57,942 nt of DNA from positions 1-57,942 of the forward strand of contig JBNGDS010000009.1 of the NCBI GenBank assembly GCA_049975365.1, read 5' to 3'. The stretch's first letter is position 1, and every line of letters begins with the position of its first letter. Positions 48,932-57,925 of the stretch are shown piece by piece. This DNA comes from DSBG01 sp049975365. Its GTDB lineage: Bacteria; Desulfobacterota; Desulfomonilia; UBA1062. The notes under the pieces were generated by a model, which ran no database searches, was not told where the DNA came from, and saw only the letters and a list, made by a program, of their open reading frames with translations. Both the position numbers and the translations under genes were made by a program.

Positions 48932-51105
48932 GATACAGTGTCGATATCAACAACCTTACCGAACAGGACCTGAAGTATGTCGGGAGCAAGGCATACGCAC
49001 TAAGTGTTCTGCTCAAACATGGGTTCGATGTCCCGAAGGCTGCGTGCATAACGACCCGGGCCTACGAATTCTACGTGAAGACAACAGGGCTGGCGGAGAG
49101 GATCTCCATGGAGCTGAGCAGGAAGGATTTTCACAACATGAGATGGGAAGAGCTCTGGGATGCATCGCTGAGAATCCGGAACATGTTCCTCAACACGGCC
49201 ATGCCCGCGAAGCTCGTAAATGAGCTGAAGCAGCCATTGGAAAAGCTGTTCCGGAGCAGTTCTGTCGCCGTTCGGTCCTCTGCTCCTGGTGAGGATTCAA
49301 CCAGGGCATCATTTGCCGGACTCCACGAATCCTACATGAATGTGCAGGGGGTCTATGCCATTCTCGATCACATCCGTCTTGTATGGGCGTCACTGTGGTC
49401 AGATGCAGCACTGCTCTACCGCAGAGAGCTCGGTCTGGATGTGCACCAGAGCACCATGGCGGTTCTTGTTCAGGAGCTCATCATCGGTGACAGGTCCGGG
49501 GTCATTTTCGGACGCAACCCGTCAGATGAATCGCAGGTCGTGATCGAGGCGATCTATGGGCTCAACCAGGGTCTGGTTGACGGCACCGTTGAGCCGGACC
49601 GATGGAATCTTGACCGTGCCAGTGGAAGGATCATCTCCCACGAGCCTGCGAAGCGTCTGAAACGCCTGGTCCCAGCGAAATCGGGAATTGTCCTGGAAAA
49701 CCTTCCTGGCGGCATGAAACGGAAACCACCGCTGGGTAAAGATGAGGTGAAGAGGATTTATGAGCTTGCCATGAGGGCGGAACAGATCTTCGGATCCTCT
49801 CAGGATGTTGAGTGGACCTTCAGGGACAAAGACCTCTACACACTCCAGTCCCGGCCTATTACTACCCTCGGAAAGGGGAACGTGACGGACGACAGGTCCT
49901 GGTACCGCAGTCTCTCGAGGAGCTTCGAGAATCTGAAACTGCTCCGATCGAAGATCGAGGGTGAACTGGTCCCTGAGATGATAGCTGAAGCCGATCGCCT
50001 CTCGGAAGAACATCTTGCGCGCCTTCCAGATGACGAGCTCGCCCGAAAGATCGAGGAGAGGATGAACATATTCCATGACTGGGAAAAGGCGTACTGGAAG
50101 TATTTCATACCCTTTGCCCATGGCATGAGGCTTTTCGGAAGGGTATATAACGACACGGTCCGCCCCCATGACCCGTATGAATTCATGGACCTTCTCAGGT
50201 CATCGACCATGCTCAGCATCAAACGGAACCACATGCTCGAGGACATGGCTGGAGAGGTGAGGAAACACAAGAACCTCGAAGACGCCCTTCGAGAGGGGAA
50301 AGACACGTCAGCCTTTGTGCGCTTCAGCACACTGATCGGAACATTTGTTGATACCTTCGGCGATCTCACCTGCTACAGTGCACAGTGCGCGCACGGTGAT
50401 GGGGCAGTGCGGAAGATCGTGCTCGAGATGGCCTCCAGACCTCCCGGCGAAGAAGTCGTCCACCTCAAGAATATCGAGCGGCTCGAGGACTACTACTTCT
50501 CCTTTTTCCCTGAAGAGAAGATCCCTTTTGCAACCGATCTGCTGGATCTCGCACGGGCAAGCTACCGCCTCAGAGACGATGACAACATCTATCTGGGCAG
50601 GATAAAGGGTCTGCTTCTCGATGCGATCGAAGAGGGGAAGCACCGGATAGAACTGAGGGGTTCACATCTCCCGAACGGTCTTGCCAACGAAGACGTGGTG
50701 AAAGCACTCAGGGATCCGGGATACATCCCGAGCGGGTCGAACGAAGAGCTCTCGGACGGTCAATCGTATCAGCTCAGGATGCGGGCGCGGCAACTCATCG
50801 GTCAGCCGGCAGGAAGCGGTATTGCCACGGGAAAGGCACGGGTGTTCGTCGATGGATTCACGCTGACCGACTTCAAGGCAGGAGAAATTCTCGTCTGCGA
50901 TTCCCTGGATCCCAACATGACATTCATCATACCCCTTGCCTCGGGAATCGTCGAGCGCAGGGGAGGCATGCTCATTCACGGAGCGATCATCGCCAGGGAG
51001 TATGGACTGCCATGCGTCACAGGCGTTCCCGATGCGATTCATCTCATCAGGACCGGTGACCACATCACGGTGGACGGGTATCTCGGGATTGTCGTCATCT
51101 CCTGA
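48928..51105 (+). CDS. PEP-synthase-like phosphotransferase without PEP-binding barrel
   Basis: A 725-residue protein. The N-terminal ATP-binding PPDK domain (about 1-320) has VGSKAYALSVLLKHGFDVP, SSSVAVRSSAPGEDSTRASFAGLHES, VQELIIGDRSGVIFG and DVEWTFRDKDLYTLQSRP. A helical linker follows, and the C-terminal swivelling phospho-His domain has RRGGMLIHGAIIAREYG, His684 being the likely phosphorylated residue, in a slightly altered context (IH instead of SH). There is no C-terminal TIM barrel for PEP or pyruvate. The layout resembles rifampin phosphotransferase and the pyruvate,water dikinase-like group that transfers phosphate to other acceptors. The acceptor is unknown. It is coupled to the flavin-type gene upstream. 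Confidence 0.85.
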   Translation: MRYSVDINNLTEQDLKYVGSKAYALSVLLKHGFDVPKAACITTRAYEFYVKTTGLAERISMELSRKDFHNMRWEELWDASLRIRNMFLNTAMPAKLVNELKQPLEKLFRSSSVAVRSSAPGEDSTRASFAGLHESYMNVQGVYAILDHIRLVWASLWSDAALLYRRELGLDVHQSTMAVLVQELIIGDRSGVIFGRNPSDESQVVIEAIYGLNQGLVDGTVEPDRWNLDRASGRIISHEPAKRLKRLVPAKSGIVLENLPGGMKRKPPLGKDEVKRIYELAMRAEQIFGSSQDVEWTFRDKDLYTLQSRPITTLGKGNVTDDRSWYRSLSRSFENLKLLRSKIEGELVPEMIAEADRLSEEHLARLPDDELARKIEERMNIFHDWEKAYWKYFIPFAHGMRLFGRVYNDTVRPHDPYEFMDLLRSSTMLSIKRNHMLEDMAGEVRKHKNLEDALREGKDTSAFVRFSTLIGTFVDTFGDLTCYSAQCAHGDGAVRKIVLEMASRPPGEEVVHLKNIERLEDYYFSFFPEEKIPFATDLLDLARASYRLRDDDNIYLGRIKGLLLDAIEEGKHRIELRGSHLPNGLANEDVVKALRDPGYIPSGSNEELSDGQSYQLRMRARQLIGQPAGSGIATGKARVFVDGFTLTDFKAGEILVCDSLDPNMTFIIPLASGIVERRGGMLIHGAIIAREYGLPCVTGVPDAIHLIRTGDHITVDGYLGIVVIS

Positions 51106-51313
51106 TGCCCTTCACCGAGTGCGCATGTGGGATGACCTCACACGTCGTATTTCTTTCCGGAGAGAAGAAGTCTGGAGCATGTCCGGTGTACAGTCGTCCC
51201 TGCACCTTGATTCTTTTGTGCAACGTGACTACTCTGTTCGTGAGGGGAAATTTTTCCGCTCAGGAAGCGTGCGTTGAAGACCAACCTGATCGTTCGAGAT
51301 GAGGAGGGATGCT

Positions 51314-52348
51314 ATGAACACTGACTCCATGTATGGTACACACTTCTCAGTGCAGATGGAAGACGGACGGATCTCCCTTGCAGGGATCATTGATGCCGGG
51401 TCTTCCCGGGATATTCTGGACGCCTACCAGAAAACGTCAGGAACAGGTGCAGTCAGGTTCGATCTTCGAGGTATCGAACACATCGACATTGCCGGCATCA
51501 ATTCGCTCATAAAGGTCTATCTGCACGCCATCAGGGTGAACAGGAGGGTCGTCTTCGAGGGGGTGAGCCGTCATCACCGTGAAGTGTTCCAGGCAACACG
51601 CATCGAAGACACTATCGAGATCCATGCAGGCGACGACACTGAGGGGAGTCAGCAGCCGGGGTCGTTCCGGCGTTCGGCCTGGGCCAGACCGGTCCATGCC
51701 CTCAGGGTCACGGAAGTTCCTCACGGAGCACTCAATCTGAATATCGACGGGTTTGCCGTTGCAGGGCCATTGCAGGGATTCGGCCAACTCTGGGAGAAGA
51801 CCTATTGGGTCAGGCTCACTGGGGTCGAGGCGAGGCCGAAAGAAGTCATCAGAGTACTCAAGGAGAACTTTCCACGATTCCAGCCTTCTCAGAACAGGTT
51901 TTTCCCCACCCGGGCCGGTATCATACCGGGCGAGATCGTCATCATCAATGCCAGGACCCCGGGGGGCCTCATCTCCACAGGGGTGTGGGTGGTCTATGCA
52001 GACGATGAGAGCTTTACATTCATGACTCCTCAGGGCCACCCGGAATCAGGCTGGGTGACCTTCAGCGCCTTCGAAGAACAGAGTGTGACAACCGTCAAGG
52101 TCGTCGGGTTCGCGCGTGCCAGCGATCCCCTGTACGAACTGGGATTTCGCATCGCCGGGTCACGGCTCCAGGAGAAAATCTGGACTCATGTACTCGCCTC
52201 CCTTGCAGACCATTTTGGTGTGCCTGCCTGGGTGCAGATGCACAAGGCCTGTGTGGGCAATGATCTCAGGTGGGAACACGCAGGAAATGTCTGGTACAAT
52301 GCCCAGATCCGCACCATGGTGCATACCCTGAGAAAACATGCTCTGTAG
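51314..52348 (+). CDS. STAS domain - DUF1990 fusion protein
   Basis: A 344-residue protein. Residues 1-105 form a STAS domain (anti-sigma-factor antagonist-like): GRISLAGIIDAGSSRDILDAY, VRFDLRGIEHIDIAGINSLIKVYLHA; at the usual phosphorylation site the helix begins DIAGIN, where typical members have S/T, so regulation by a kinase is doubtful. Residues 165-344 match DUF1990 (PTRAGIIPGEIVII, FMTPQGHPESGWVTF, ELGFRIAGSRLQEKIW), a START/SRPBCC-type ligand-binding fold. The combination suggests a sensor or lipid-binding regulator. GAGGAGGG precedes ATG 51314. Its end overlaps the open frame, but not the chosen start, of the next gene. Confidence 0.82.
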   Translation: MNTDSMYGTHFSVQMEDGRISLAGIIDAGSSRDILDAYQKTSGTGAVRFDLRGIEHIDIAGINSLIKVYLHAIRVNRRVVFEGVSRHHREVFQATRIEDTIEIHAGDDTEGSQQPGSFRRSAWARPVHALRVTEVPHGALNLNIDGFAVAGPLQGFGQLWEKTYWVRLTGVEARPKEVIRVLKENFPRFQPSQNRFFPTRAGIIPGEIVIINARTPGGLISTGVWVVYADDESFTFMTPQGHPESGWVTFSAFEEQSVTTVKVVGFARASDPLYELGFRIAGSRLQEKIWTHVLASLADHFGVPAWVQMHKACVGNDLRWEHAGNVWYNAQIRTMVHTLRKHAL

Positions 52349-52373
52349 CCAGGCTTCCATGAGGAATGGCACC

Positions 52374-53804
52374 ATGTCAAGGAGTGAGAACAGGGATGTA
52401 CTCGTTGCAGGCTCGGGTCCGAATGGTCTTGCAGCATCCATTACCCTTTCACGTGCAGGCAGAAAGGTCATACTCGTTGAGGAAAAGGATATTCCGGGGG
52501 GCTGTCTGATCTCCGGAGAATGCACGCTGCCAGGGTTTGTCCATGACCTCGGTTCGGCAGTGTATCCCTTTTCTCTGACGAGCCCGTTCTTCGCATCACT
52601 CCCTGGTGGAGCACGAGACATACCCTGGCTGTTCCCCGAAGCGAGCCTGGTGCATCCCTTTGATGACGGACATGTGGCAGCGATCTACAGAGACATGGAC
52701 AGGACAGTTGAAGGACTGGGTGAAGATGGAATACACTATCGACAGTTCATCGGTCCGTTTCTCCACAGATTCGAGGACCTCCTGGAGGATATCCTGCAGC
52801 CGCTTCATGTACCGAGACATCCCGAAGTCCTCCTCTCGCTGGGATTCAGATCGCTCCTTCCGTTGACATGGCTTGCACCCTTCATGTTCAGGTCTTTCAG
52901 GGGCCGTGCTCTCATCGCCGGGCTCGGTGCACACTCGATCCTTCCCCTGGAGCATCCCCTGAGTTCATCTTTTTCCCTCATCATGGCGGCGAGCTGTCAC
53001 AGTCCCGGGTGGCCAGTTCCACAGGGCGGATCCGGGAGGATTGCGGACCATCTCGTGAACATCCTCAAGAACTTGGGCGGCGAGATCGTGACCTCGGCTC
53101 CTGTACGGAGTCTGGATGACCTGACGGACGCGGGAGAGGTGTTTCTGGACCTGACTCCACGACAGGTCCTGAGGGTTCTCGGGAGAACTCTTCCTTCCCG
53201 GTACAGAGACCGCCTCATGCACTACCGCTACGGGCACGGCATTTTCAAAGTGGACTGGGCGCTGGAAGGCCCCATACCCTGGAAAGCAAGGGAATGTTCT
53301 CAGACCTGCACGCTGCACCTCGGAGGGACCATGGAAGAGATTGCCCTCGCAGAGCGGGAGGTGTGGCAGGGGAGGCACCCCGAACATCCCTTCGTCATTC
53401 TTGTCCAGCCGAGCATTCTCGACTCCACCAGGGCTCCACGTGGGTGTCACACCGCCTGGGCATACTGCCATGTACCCAATGGGTCGATCAAGGACATGAC
53501 GGAGAGGATCGAAAGGCAGGTGGAACGTTTTGCCCCGGGATTTTTGGGCATGATCATGGCGAAGAGATCCATGAACACGAGGGATCTGGAGCTGTTCAAT
53601 GCTAATCTCGTGGGTGGTGACATCGCCGGTGGAGTTCAGGATTTCCGACAGCTCTTCTCCAGGCCGATACCGACGCTCCACCCGTATGCACTCCCCATAC
53701 CCGGGATGTATCTCTGTTCGTCATCGACACCTCCAGGCGCAGGGGTTCATGGTATGTGCGGGTACAATGCTGCCAGGTTTTCCCTTGGGTCCTGGAATAC
53801 GTAA
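52374..53804 (+). CDS. FAD-dependent oxidoreductase, phytoene-desaturase-like
   Basis: A 476-residue protein with the Rossmann FAD motif VLVAGSGPNGLAASITLSRAG, EEKDIPGG, then GFVHDLGSAVYPF, and late VPQGGSGRIADHLVNIL and PPGAGVHGMCGYNAA, as in the CrtI/retinol-saturase-like family. It should oxidise or reduce a hydrophobic polyene or fatty substrate. The start ATG 52374 is 9 bases after GAGG; in-frame ATGs at 52338 and 52359 are less likely, the first lying inside the DUF1990 gene. It follows that gene by 25 bp, so both are likely in one transcript. The substrate is unknown. Confidence 0.86.
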   Translation: MSRSENRDVLVAGSGPNGLAASITLSRAGRKVILVEEKDIPGGCLISGECTLPGFVHDLGSAVYPFSLTSPFFASLPGGARDIPWLFPEASLVHPFDDGHVAAIYRDMDRTVEGLGEDGIHYRQFIGPFLHRFEDLLEDILQPLHVPRHPEVLLSLGFRSLLPLTWLAPFMFRSFRGRALIAGLGAHSILPLEHPLSSSFSLIMAASCHSPGWPVPQGGSGRIADHLVNILKNLGGEIVTSAPVRSLDDLTDAGEVFLDLTPRQVLRVLGRTLPSRYRDRLMHYRYGHGIFKVDWALEGPIPWKARECSQTCTLHLGGTMEEIALAEREVWQGRHPEHPFVILVQPSILDSTRAPRGCHTAWAYCHVPNGSIKDMTERIERQVERFAPGFLGMIMAKRSMNTRDLELFNANLVGGDIAGGVQDFRQLFSRPIPTLHPYALPIPGMYLCSSSTPPGAGVHGMCGYNAARFSLGSWNT

Positions 53805-53823
53805 TCGTGTGAAAGGGGGTTCG

Positions 53824-54471
53824 ATGTACACACGTGACGAATCCGCATATGGAAGACCACGGGAGAGAAGAATTCCAGGGTGCATTCATGCACTGATCTG
53901 GATGGTTGTCCTGTCCGTAGCAGCCGGGATACATCCAGCCTTTTCCTATGATCAGGCGGAAGCACGTCCAGTGACAGAGGTTGCGGGTGTTGCGTTCGAT
54001 ACAACTCTCCTGCTAAACGGAACGCGTCTCGACCTCACAGGTGCTGGACTCCTCAGGTACCGGATCGTGTTCAAAGGCTATGTTGCCGCGCTTTACCTGG
54101 AAAGCGGAATGGGGAAATCACACGTGTTTTTCGATATCCCCAAGCGTCTCGAGATCGAGTACTTCCATTCAATAGCCGCACACGGGTTCATCACCGCAAC
54201 CCAGAAAGGGCTCGAGGCAAATCTTTCTCCCCGGGACCTCGGGATGCTCAGCGATCGGATCACTCGCTTGTACGAGACATACCGTGACGTGAAGCCTGGG
54301 GACCGCTATGCCTTCACCTACTATCCAGGGCACGGATCTGATCTCACACTCAATGGAGAGGTCATCGGAAACTTTTCGGGCCTTGATTTCGCGAACGCGA
54401 TCCTGTCGATCTGGATCGGGGAGAACCCTCTGGACGAGAGTCTCAAGGCATCCCTTCTGGGCAATGAGTAG
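53824..54471 (+). CDS. Exported chalcone-isomerase-like protein
   Basis: A 215-residue protein with an N-terminal signal (IHALIWMVVLSVAAGIHPAFS). The chalcone-isomerase-like pattern VAGVAFDTTLLLNGTRLDLTGAGLLRYRIVFKGYVAALYL is plain, followed by PKRLEIEYFHSIAAHGFI and a late LTLNGEVIGNFSGLDFANAILSIWIGENPLDESLKASLL. The plant relatives FAP bind fatty acids. In bacteria this family is often encoded with DUF1365 and cyclopropane-synthase genes, as here. The start ATG 53824 follows AAAGGGGG. It probably binds a lipid in the periplasm; no reaction is established. Confidence 0.85.
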   Translation: MYTRDESAYGRPRERRIPGCIHALIWMVVLSVAAGIHPAFSYDQAEARPVTEVAGVAFDTTLLLNGTRLDLTGAGLLRYRIVFKGYVAALYLESGMGKSHVFFDIPKRLEIEYFHSIAAHGFITATQKGLEANLSPRDLGMLSDRITRLYETYRDVKPGDRYAFTYYPGHGSDLTLNGEVIGNFSGLDFANAILSIWIGENPLDESLKASLLGNE

Positions 54472-54595
54472 GTCTTTCTGAACCAGCAGGAATAGATAAG
54501 AATGCCCGGAGGACCCGGGATCAAGGAGTATTCACTGTATATCGGAGTTCTCCACCATGCATGAACATCTTCGGTGAAACACTCTCCATAGCCCG

Positions 54596-54624
54596 TTGAT
54601 TTTCTCAATCCTGATTCTTATTAC
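54596..54624 (+). promoter_or_regulatory. Candidate promoter of the FAD enzyme - cyclopropane synthase pair
   Basis: TTGATT (54596-54601), 17-bp spacer, TATTAC (54619-54624), 33 bp before GTG 54657, in a 185-bp AT-rich gap after the chalcone-isomerase-like gene. Confidence 0.35.
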
Positions 54625-54656
54625 ATGTATATGGATTGTGAACCTGAAAGGACGAA

Positions 54657-55937
54657 GTGTACGTGAAACACCAGCAAGGTCTCAGGATAGCGGTTGTCGG
54701 AGCAGGTGTGGCAGGAATCGTGGCTGCCCACGTGCTCCAGCGTTCACACGATGTCACATTGTACGAGAAGAACGACTACATCGGCGGCCACACGCACACG
54801 ATTGTCGTAGACAGCGGCGAGGATGCAGGTACCCCGGTCGATACCGGATTCATCGTGTGCAACGACAAAACCTATCCGAATTTTTTGTTGTTTCTGCAGC
54901 AGCTCGGTGTTGAAAAACGAAAGAGTTCCATGTCGTTCAGCTATTACGATCCCGTAAAGAGGCTCCAGTACGGCTCTTCTGGTGCAGACACCCTCTTTGC
55001 CCAGCGCAGGAATGTTCTCAGGCCGTCGTTCTGGCGGATGTTTCTCGGGATCCTCGTGTTCAACCGCATCACCCCGGCGCTCCTCCACCAGGGAAAGCTC
55101 AGGGGATTCACCATGGGCGAGTATCTCATGGCGCATCGCTTCAACAGGTTTTTCATCGAGGACTACCTCATTCCCATCACCGCTGCAGTCTGGTCTGCCC
55201 CCGATGTGCGGATGTTTGACTTTCCCATGGAGACATTCGCACGGTTCTTCGAGAACCACGGGCTGTTTTCCATCACGCGCCACCCCCAGTGGTTCACAAT
55301 CTCAGGGGGTAGCCATACCTATGTGAAGGCCTTTTTGAAGGGATTCACGGGAAAAGTGCTCAGGAACTTTGCTGTTCAGAGTATTCGAAGGGCTGATGGA
55401 GCGGTGTTCATCAAAGCCCACGATGCTGAGGAAGAGCGATACGACGCCGTGGTCATCGCATGTCATGCCGATGAGGCATTCGAGATGCTCTCAGACCCGT
55501 CTTCCGAGGAGAGGGCATTGCTGGGTGTGTGGACCTATTCGCGAAACCGCACTGTTCTTCACACAGACACGTCGTTCCTGCCGCCGGAGAGGAAGGTCTG
55601 GTCGTCCTGGAATTACGTACGATTTTCAGGGGTGGAATCCGGCTCCCCCGTAACGCTCACCTACAACATGAACCGTCTGCAGGGCCTTGTCACCAGAAAT
55701 ACCTACTGCGTCACCCTCAACCCGCCGAAGCCGCCTGAGAGCGACCACACAATCATGGATACAGTCTACACACACCCCCTCTTCTCGTTTGAGACCCTGC
55801 ACACACAGGCAGGATTGAAAGAGCTCGGGGGAGTGAGGAACACGTATTACTGCGGGAGCTATCACGGCTACGGCTTTCATGAGGATGCCGTGGCGTCCGC
55901 TCTCCGTGTCACGGAGGCATTCGGTCTGAAGTTATGA
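54657..55937 (+). CDS. FAD-dependent amine-oxidase-like enzyme of lipid cluster
   Basis: A 426-residue flavoprotein with the FAD motif IAVVGAGVAGIVAAHVLQRSH, YEKNDYIGGHTHTI and GTPVDTGFIVCNDKTYPNF, then SGGSHTYVKAF and the C-terminal NTYYCGSYHGYGFHEDAVASAL. This is the NAD/FAD-binding family typically found next to DUF1365 and cyclopropane-fatty-acid synthase genes. Plant cyclopropane synthases carry a related flavin domain fused N-terminally, so it probably works on the same acyl chain (oxidation or desaturation is inferred). It starts at GTG 54657 after AAAGGA. Its stop overlaps the next gene by 4 bp (ATGA). Confidence 0.88.
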   Translation: MYVKHQQGLRIAVVGAGVAGIVAAHVLQRSHDVTLYEKNDYIGGHTHTIVVDSGEDAGTPVDTGFIVCNDKTYPNFLLFLQQLGVEKRKSSMSFSYYDPVKRLQYGSSGADTLFAQRRNVLRPSFWRMFLGILVFNRITPALLHQGKLRGFTMGEYLMAHRFNRFFIEDYLIPITAAVWSAPDVRMFDFPMETFARFFENHGLFSITRHPQWFTISGGSHTYVKAFLKGFTGKVLRNFAVQSIRRADGAVFIKAHDAEEERYDAVVIACHADEAFEMLSDPSSEERALLGVWTYSRNRTVLHTDTSFLPPERKVWSSWNYVRFSGVESGSPVTLTYNMNRLQGLVTRNTYCVTLNPPKPPESDHTIMDTVYTHPLFSFETLHTQAGLKELGGVRNTYYCGSYHGYGFHEDAVASALRVTEAFGLKL

Positions 55938-57925
55938 ACTCCTGTCTCTATGTAGGGTACGTCGAGCACATTCGGCTCAAGCCTGTGTGGCACAGGCTCA
56001 ACTACAGCCTGTACTTCTACTGCCTTGACCTGGACGAACTTGAAGCACTGGATCAGACGATCCCTGTATTCGGCCACAACAGATCCAGGCCGGTATCCAT
56101 TCACGACGGTGACTACCTCACGCACGGTCCCGACAGCATCAGAAAAAAGCTCATGGCATTTCTCTCGGAAAAGGGACTCGATACCCAGGTGGCACGAATT
56201 CTTCTCATCACGTCTGCACGCTACCTGTGGGCGGTCTTCAACCCGGTGAGTTTCTATTACTGTTTCGACACCGGAGGAAACCTCATCTGTACAGTAGCAG
56301 AGGTGAACAACACCTTCGGTGAGCGCCATGTCTATCCCCTCATTCACCCTGAAGGTGAACCAGGGGAATATCCGGTATGTTACCGCACCGAGAAGGAATT
56401 TCATGTCTCCCCGTTCAATGAGATGGGAGGGATCTACGAACTGTGCTTTTCTTCTCCAGGCAAGGATATCGAGATCAGCGTTGATCTCTTCAAGCAGGGA
56501 GAGAGGATGTTCACTGCCCGTCTCTGGGGGAACAGGAAGGAGCTGACAACGAGATCCCTCCTTGCCGTGATGCTTTCACACCCCCTCATTCCGCACCTCA
56601 CCTTTGCCAGGATTCACTGGGAGGCCCTCAAGCTCTTCTTTGGGAAGAAGCTTTCCATTCACCACAAGCCGATTCCAATGAGCCAGATGACCATCAGGAG
56701 ACTTCCCCCGACACGTGCCCAGAGGGCATTCATGAAGGTAATCGATGGATTGCTCGCCAATATCAAGACCGGCAGGATCGATGTCGTCCTGCCTGATGGG
56801 ACCATGAAATCCTACGGTCAGCTCGAAACTCCGTCCCGTTCTGCCCGGATCCTGGTGAATGACTTCAGCTTCTTTCAAAGGATCGTCCTCCACGGAGAGA
56901 TCGGATTCGGTGAGGCCTACATGGATGGGCTCTGGGACAGCGATGATATGGTGGAAGGCTTGAAGATTCTCATCGAGAACAGGCAGGCCATTTCGGATGG
57001 GAACGTCACTCTCTCGGCCCTGTCCCGTGCGAGAAATTTCTCTTTGCACCTCAGCAGGCCCAATACGCTGTTCGGGAGCAGGACGAACATCGCGGCGCAC
57101 TACGACCTGAGCAATGAATTCTTCAAGACCTTTCTCGATGAGCGCATGGTATATTCCTGCGGGCTGTTCCCTGAGGGAGGGGAGAGCCTGGAGCAGGCGC
57201 AGCTCAACAAGATTGGATCCATTCTGGACAAGGCACGGATCGAGAGAGACGATCATGTCCTCGAGATAGGCTGTGGCTGGGGTGGGTTTGCCATCGAGGC
57301 CGTTCGCAGGACTGGGTGCAGGGTAACCGGCGTCACGGTGTCGAGGCAGCAGTACGAGTATGCACGGAAATTGGTGAAGGAGGAAGGGTTCGAAGACAGG
57401 ATAGAAATACTGCTCGAAGACTACCGGACAGTGCCCGGGACATTTGACAAGATCGTCTCCATCGAGATGCTGGAGGCAGTGGGGCACGAATATCTGGGCG
57501 AGTTTTTTGCTCAGTGCGACCGCCTGCTGGCCCCCGATGGCCTCGTTGTCCTCCAGGTGATCACAATGGCTGACAAGCGGTACGAATCACATCACACCAG
57601 TCCGAACTGGATCCAGAAGCACATCTTCCCTGGTGGAGTACTGCCGTCGCTGACAGCGCTGTGCCAGGCCATGACAGAATCTTCAAGCCTCCAGATAGAG
57701 GGCGTTGAAAACATCGGTATCCACTATGCCCGCACCCTGAGACACTGGCGGCAGCGCTTTCTCGGTGCGAAAAGGCTGATTTCGGGTATGGGGTTTGACC
57801 GTGTGTTCCAGAGGAAATGGGAATACTATTTCGCAATCTGCGAGGCGCAGTTCTCTGTCCGGGTGCTCGGTGATCTCCAGATCGTGCTCACGAGGGAGGG
57901 GAACACAACCCTCGGGACAGGGTGA
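55934..57925 (+). CDS. DUF1365 - cyclopropane-fatty-acid-synthase-like fusion
   Basis: A 663-residue protein. Residues 1-245 are a DUF1365 domain (YVGYVEHIRLKPVWHRLNYSLYFYCLDLDEL, FNPVSFYYCFD, AEVNNTFGERHVYPL, EKEFHVSPFNEM). Residues 265-655 are a SAM-dependent cyclopropane-fatty-acyl-phospholipid-synthase-like enzyme (FGEAYMDGLWD, YSCGLFPE with the active-site Cys, VLEIGCGWGGFAIEAV, IEMLEAVGHEYL, IFPGGVLPSL). The His that helps bind bicarbonate in E. coli Cfa reads Gln here (VVLQVITM), as in other DUF1365-linked relatives. It would methylenate or methylate double bonds in membrane lipid acyl chains. The two domains are usually separate genes. It is translationally coupled to the FAD gene upstream. 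Confidence 0.92.
   Translation: MNSCLYVGYVEHIRLKPVWHRLNYSLYFYCLDLDELEALDQTIPVFGHNRSRPVSIHDGDYLTHGPDSIRKKLMAFLSEKGLDTQVARILLITSARYLWAVFNPVSFYYCFDTGGNLICTVAEVNNTFGERHVYPLIHPEGEPGEYPVCYRTEKEFHVSPFNEMGGIYELCFSSPGKDIEISVDLFKQGERMFTARLWGNRKELTTRSLLAVMLSHPLIPHLTFARIHWEALKLFFGKKLSIHHKPIPMSQMTIRRLPPTRAQRAFMKVIDGLLANIKTGRIDVVLPDGTMKSYGQLETPSRSARILVNDFSFFQRIVLHGEIGFGEAYMDGLWDSDDMVEGLKILIENRQAISDGNVTLSALSRARNFSLHLSRPNTLFGSRTNIAAHYDLSNEFFKTFLDERMVYSCGLFPEGGESLEQAQLNKIGSILDKARIERDDHVLEIGCGWGGFAIEAVRRTGCRVTGVTVSRQQYEYARKLVKEEGFEDRIEILLEDYRTVPGTFDKIVSIEMLEAVGHEYLGEFFAQCDRLLAPDGLVVLQVITMADKRYESHHTSPNWIQKHIFPGGVLPSLTALCQAMTESSSLQIEGVENIGIHYARTLRHWRQRFLGAKRLISGMGFDRVFQRKWEYYFAICEAQFSVRVLGDLQIVLTREGNTTLGTG

Noticed and set aside
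51105..51302. 65-residue Cys-containing frame after the PEP-synthase-like gene
   Set aside because: Its ATG touches the previous stop but there is no ribosome-binding site or family pattern, and codon use looks unlike neighbours. It is kept only as a weak possibility.
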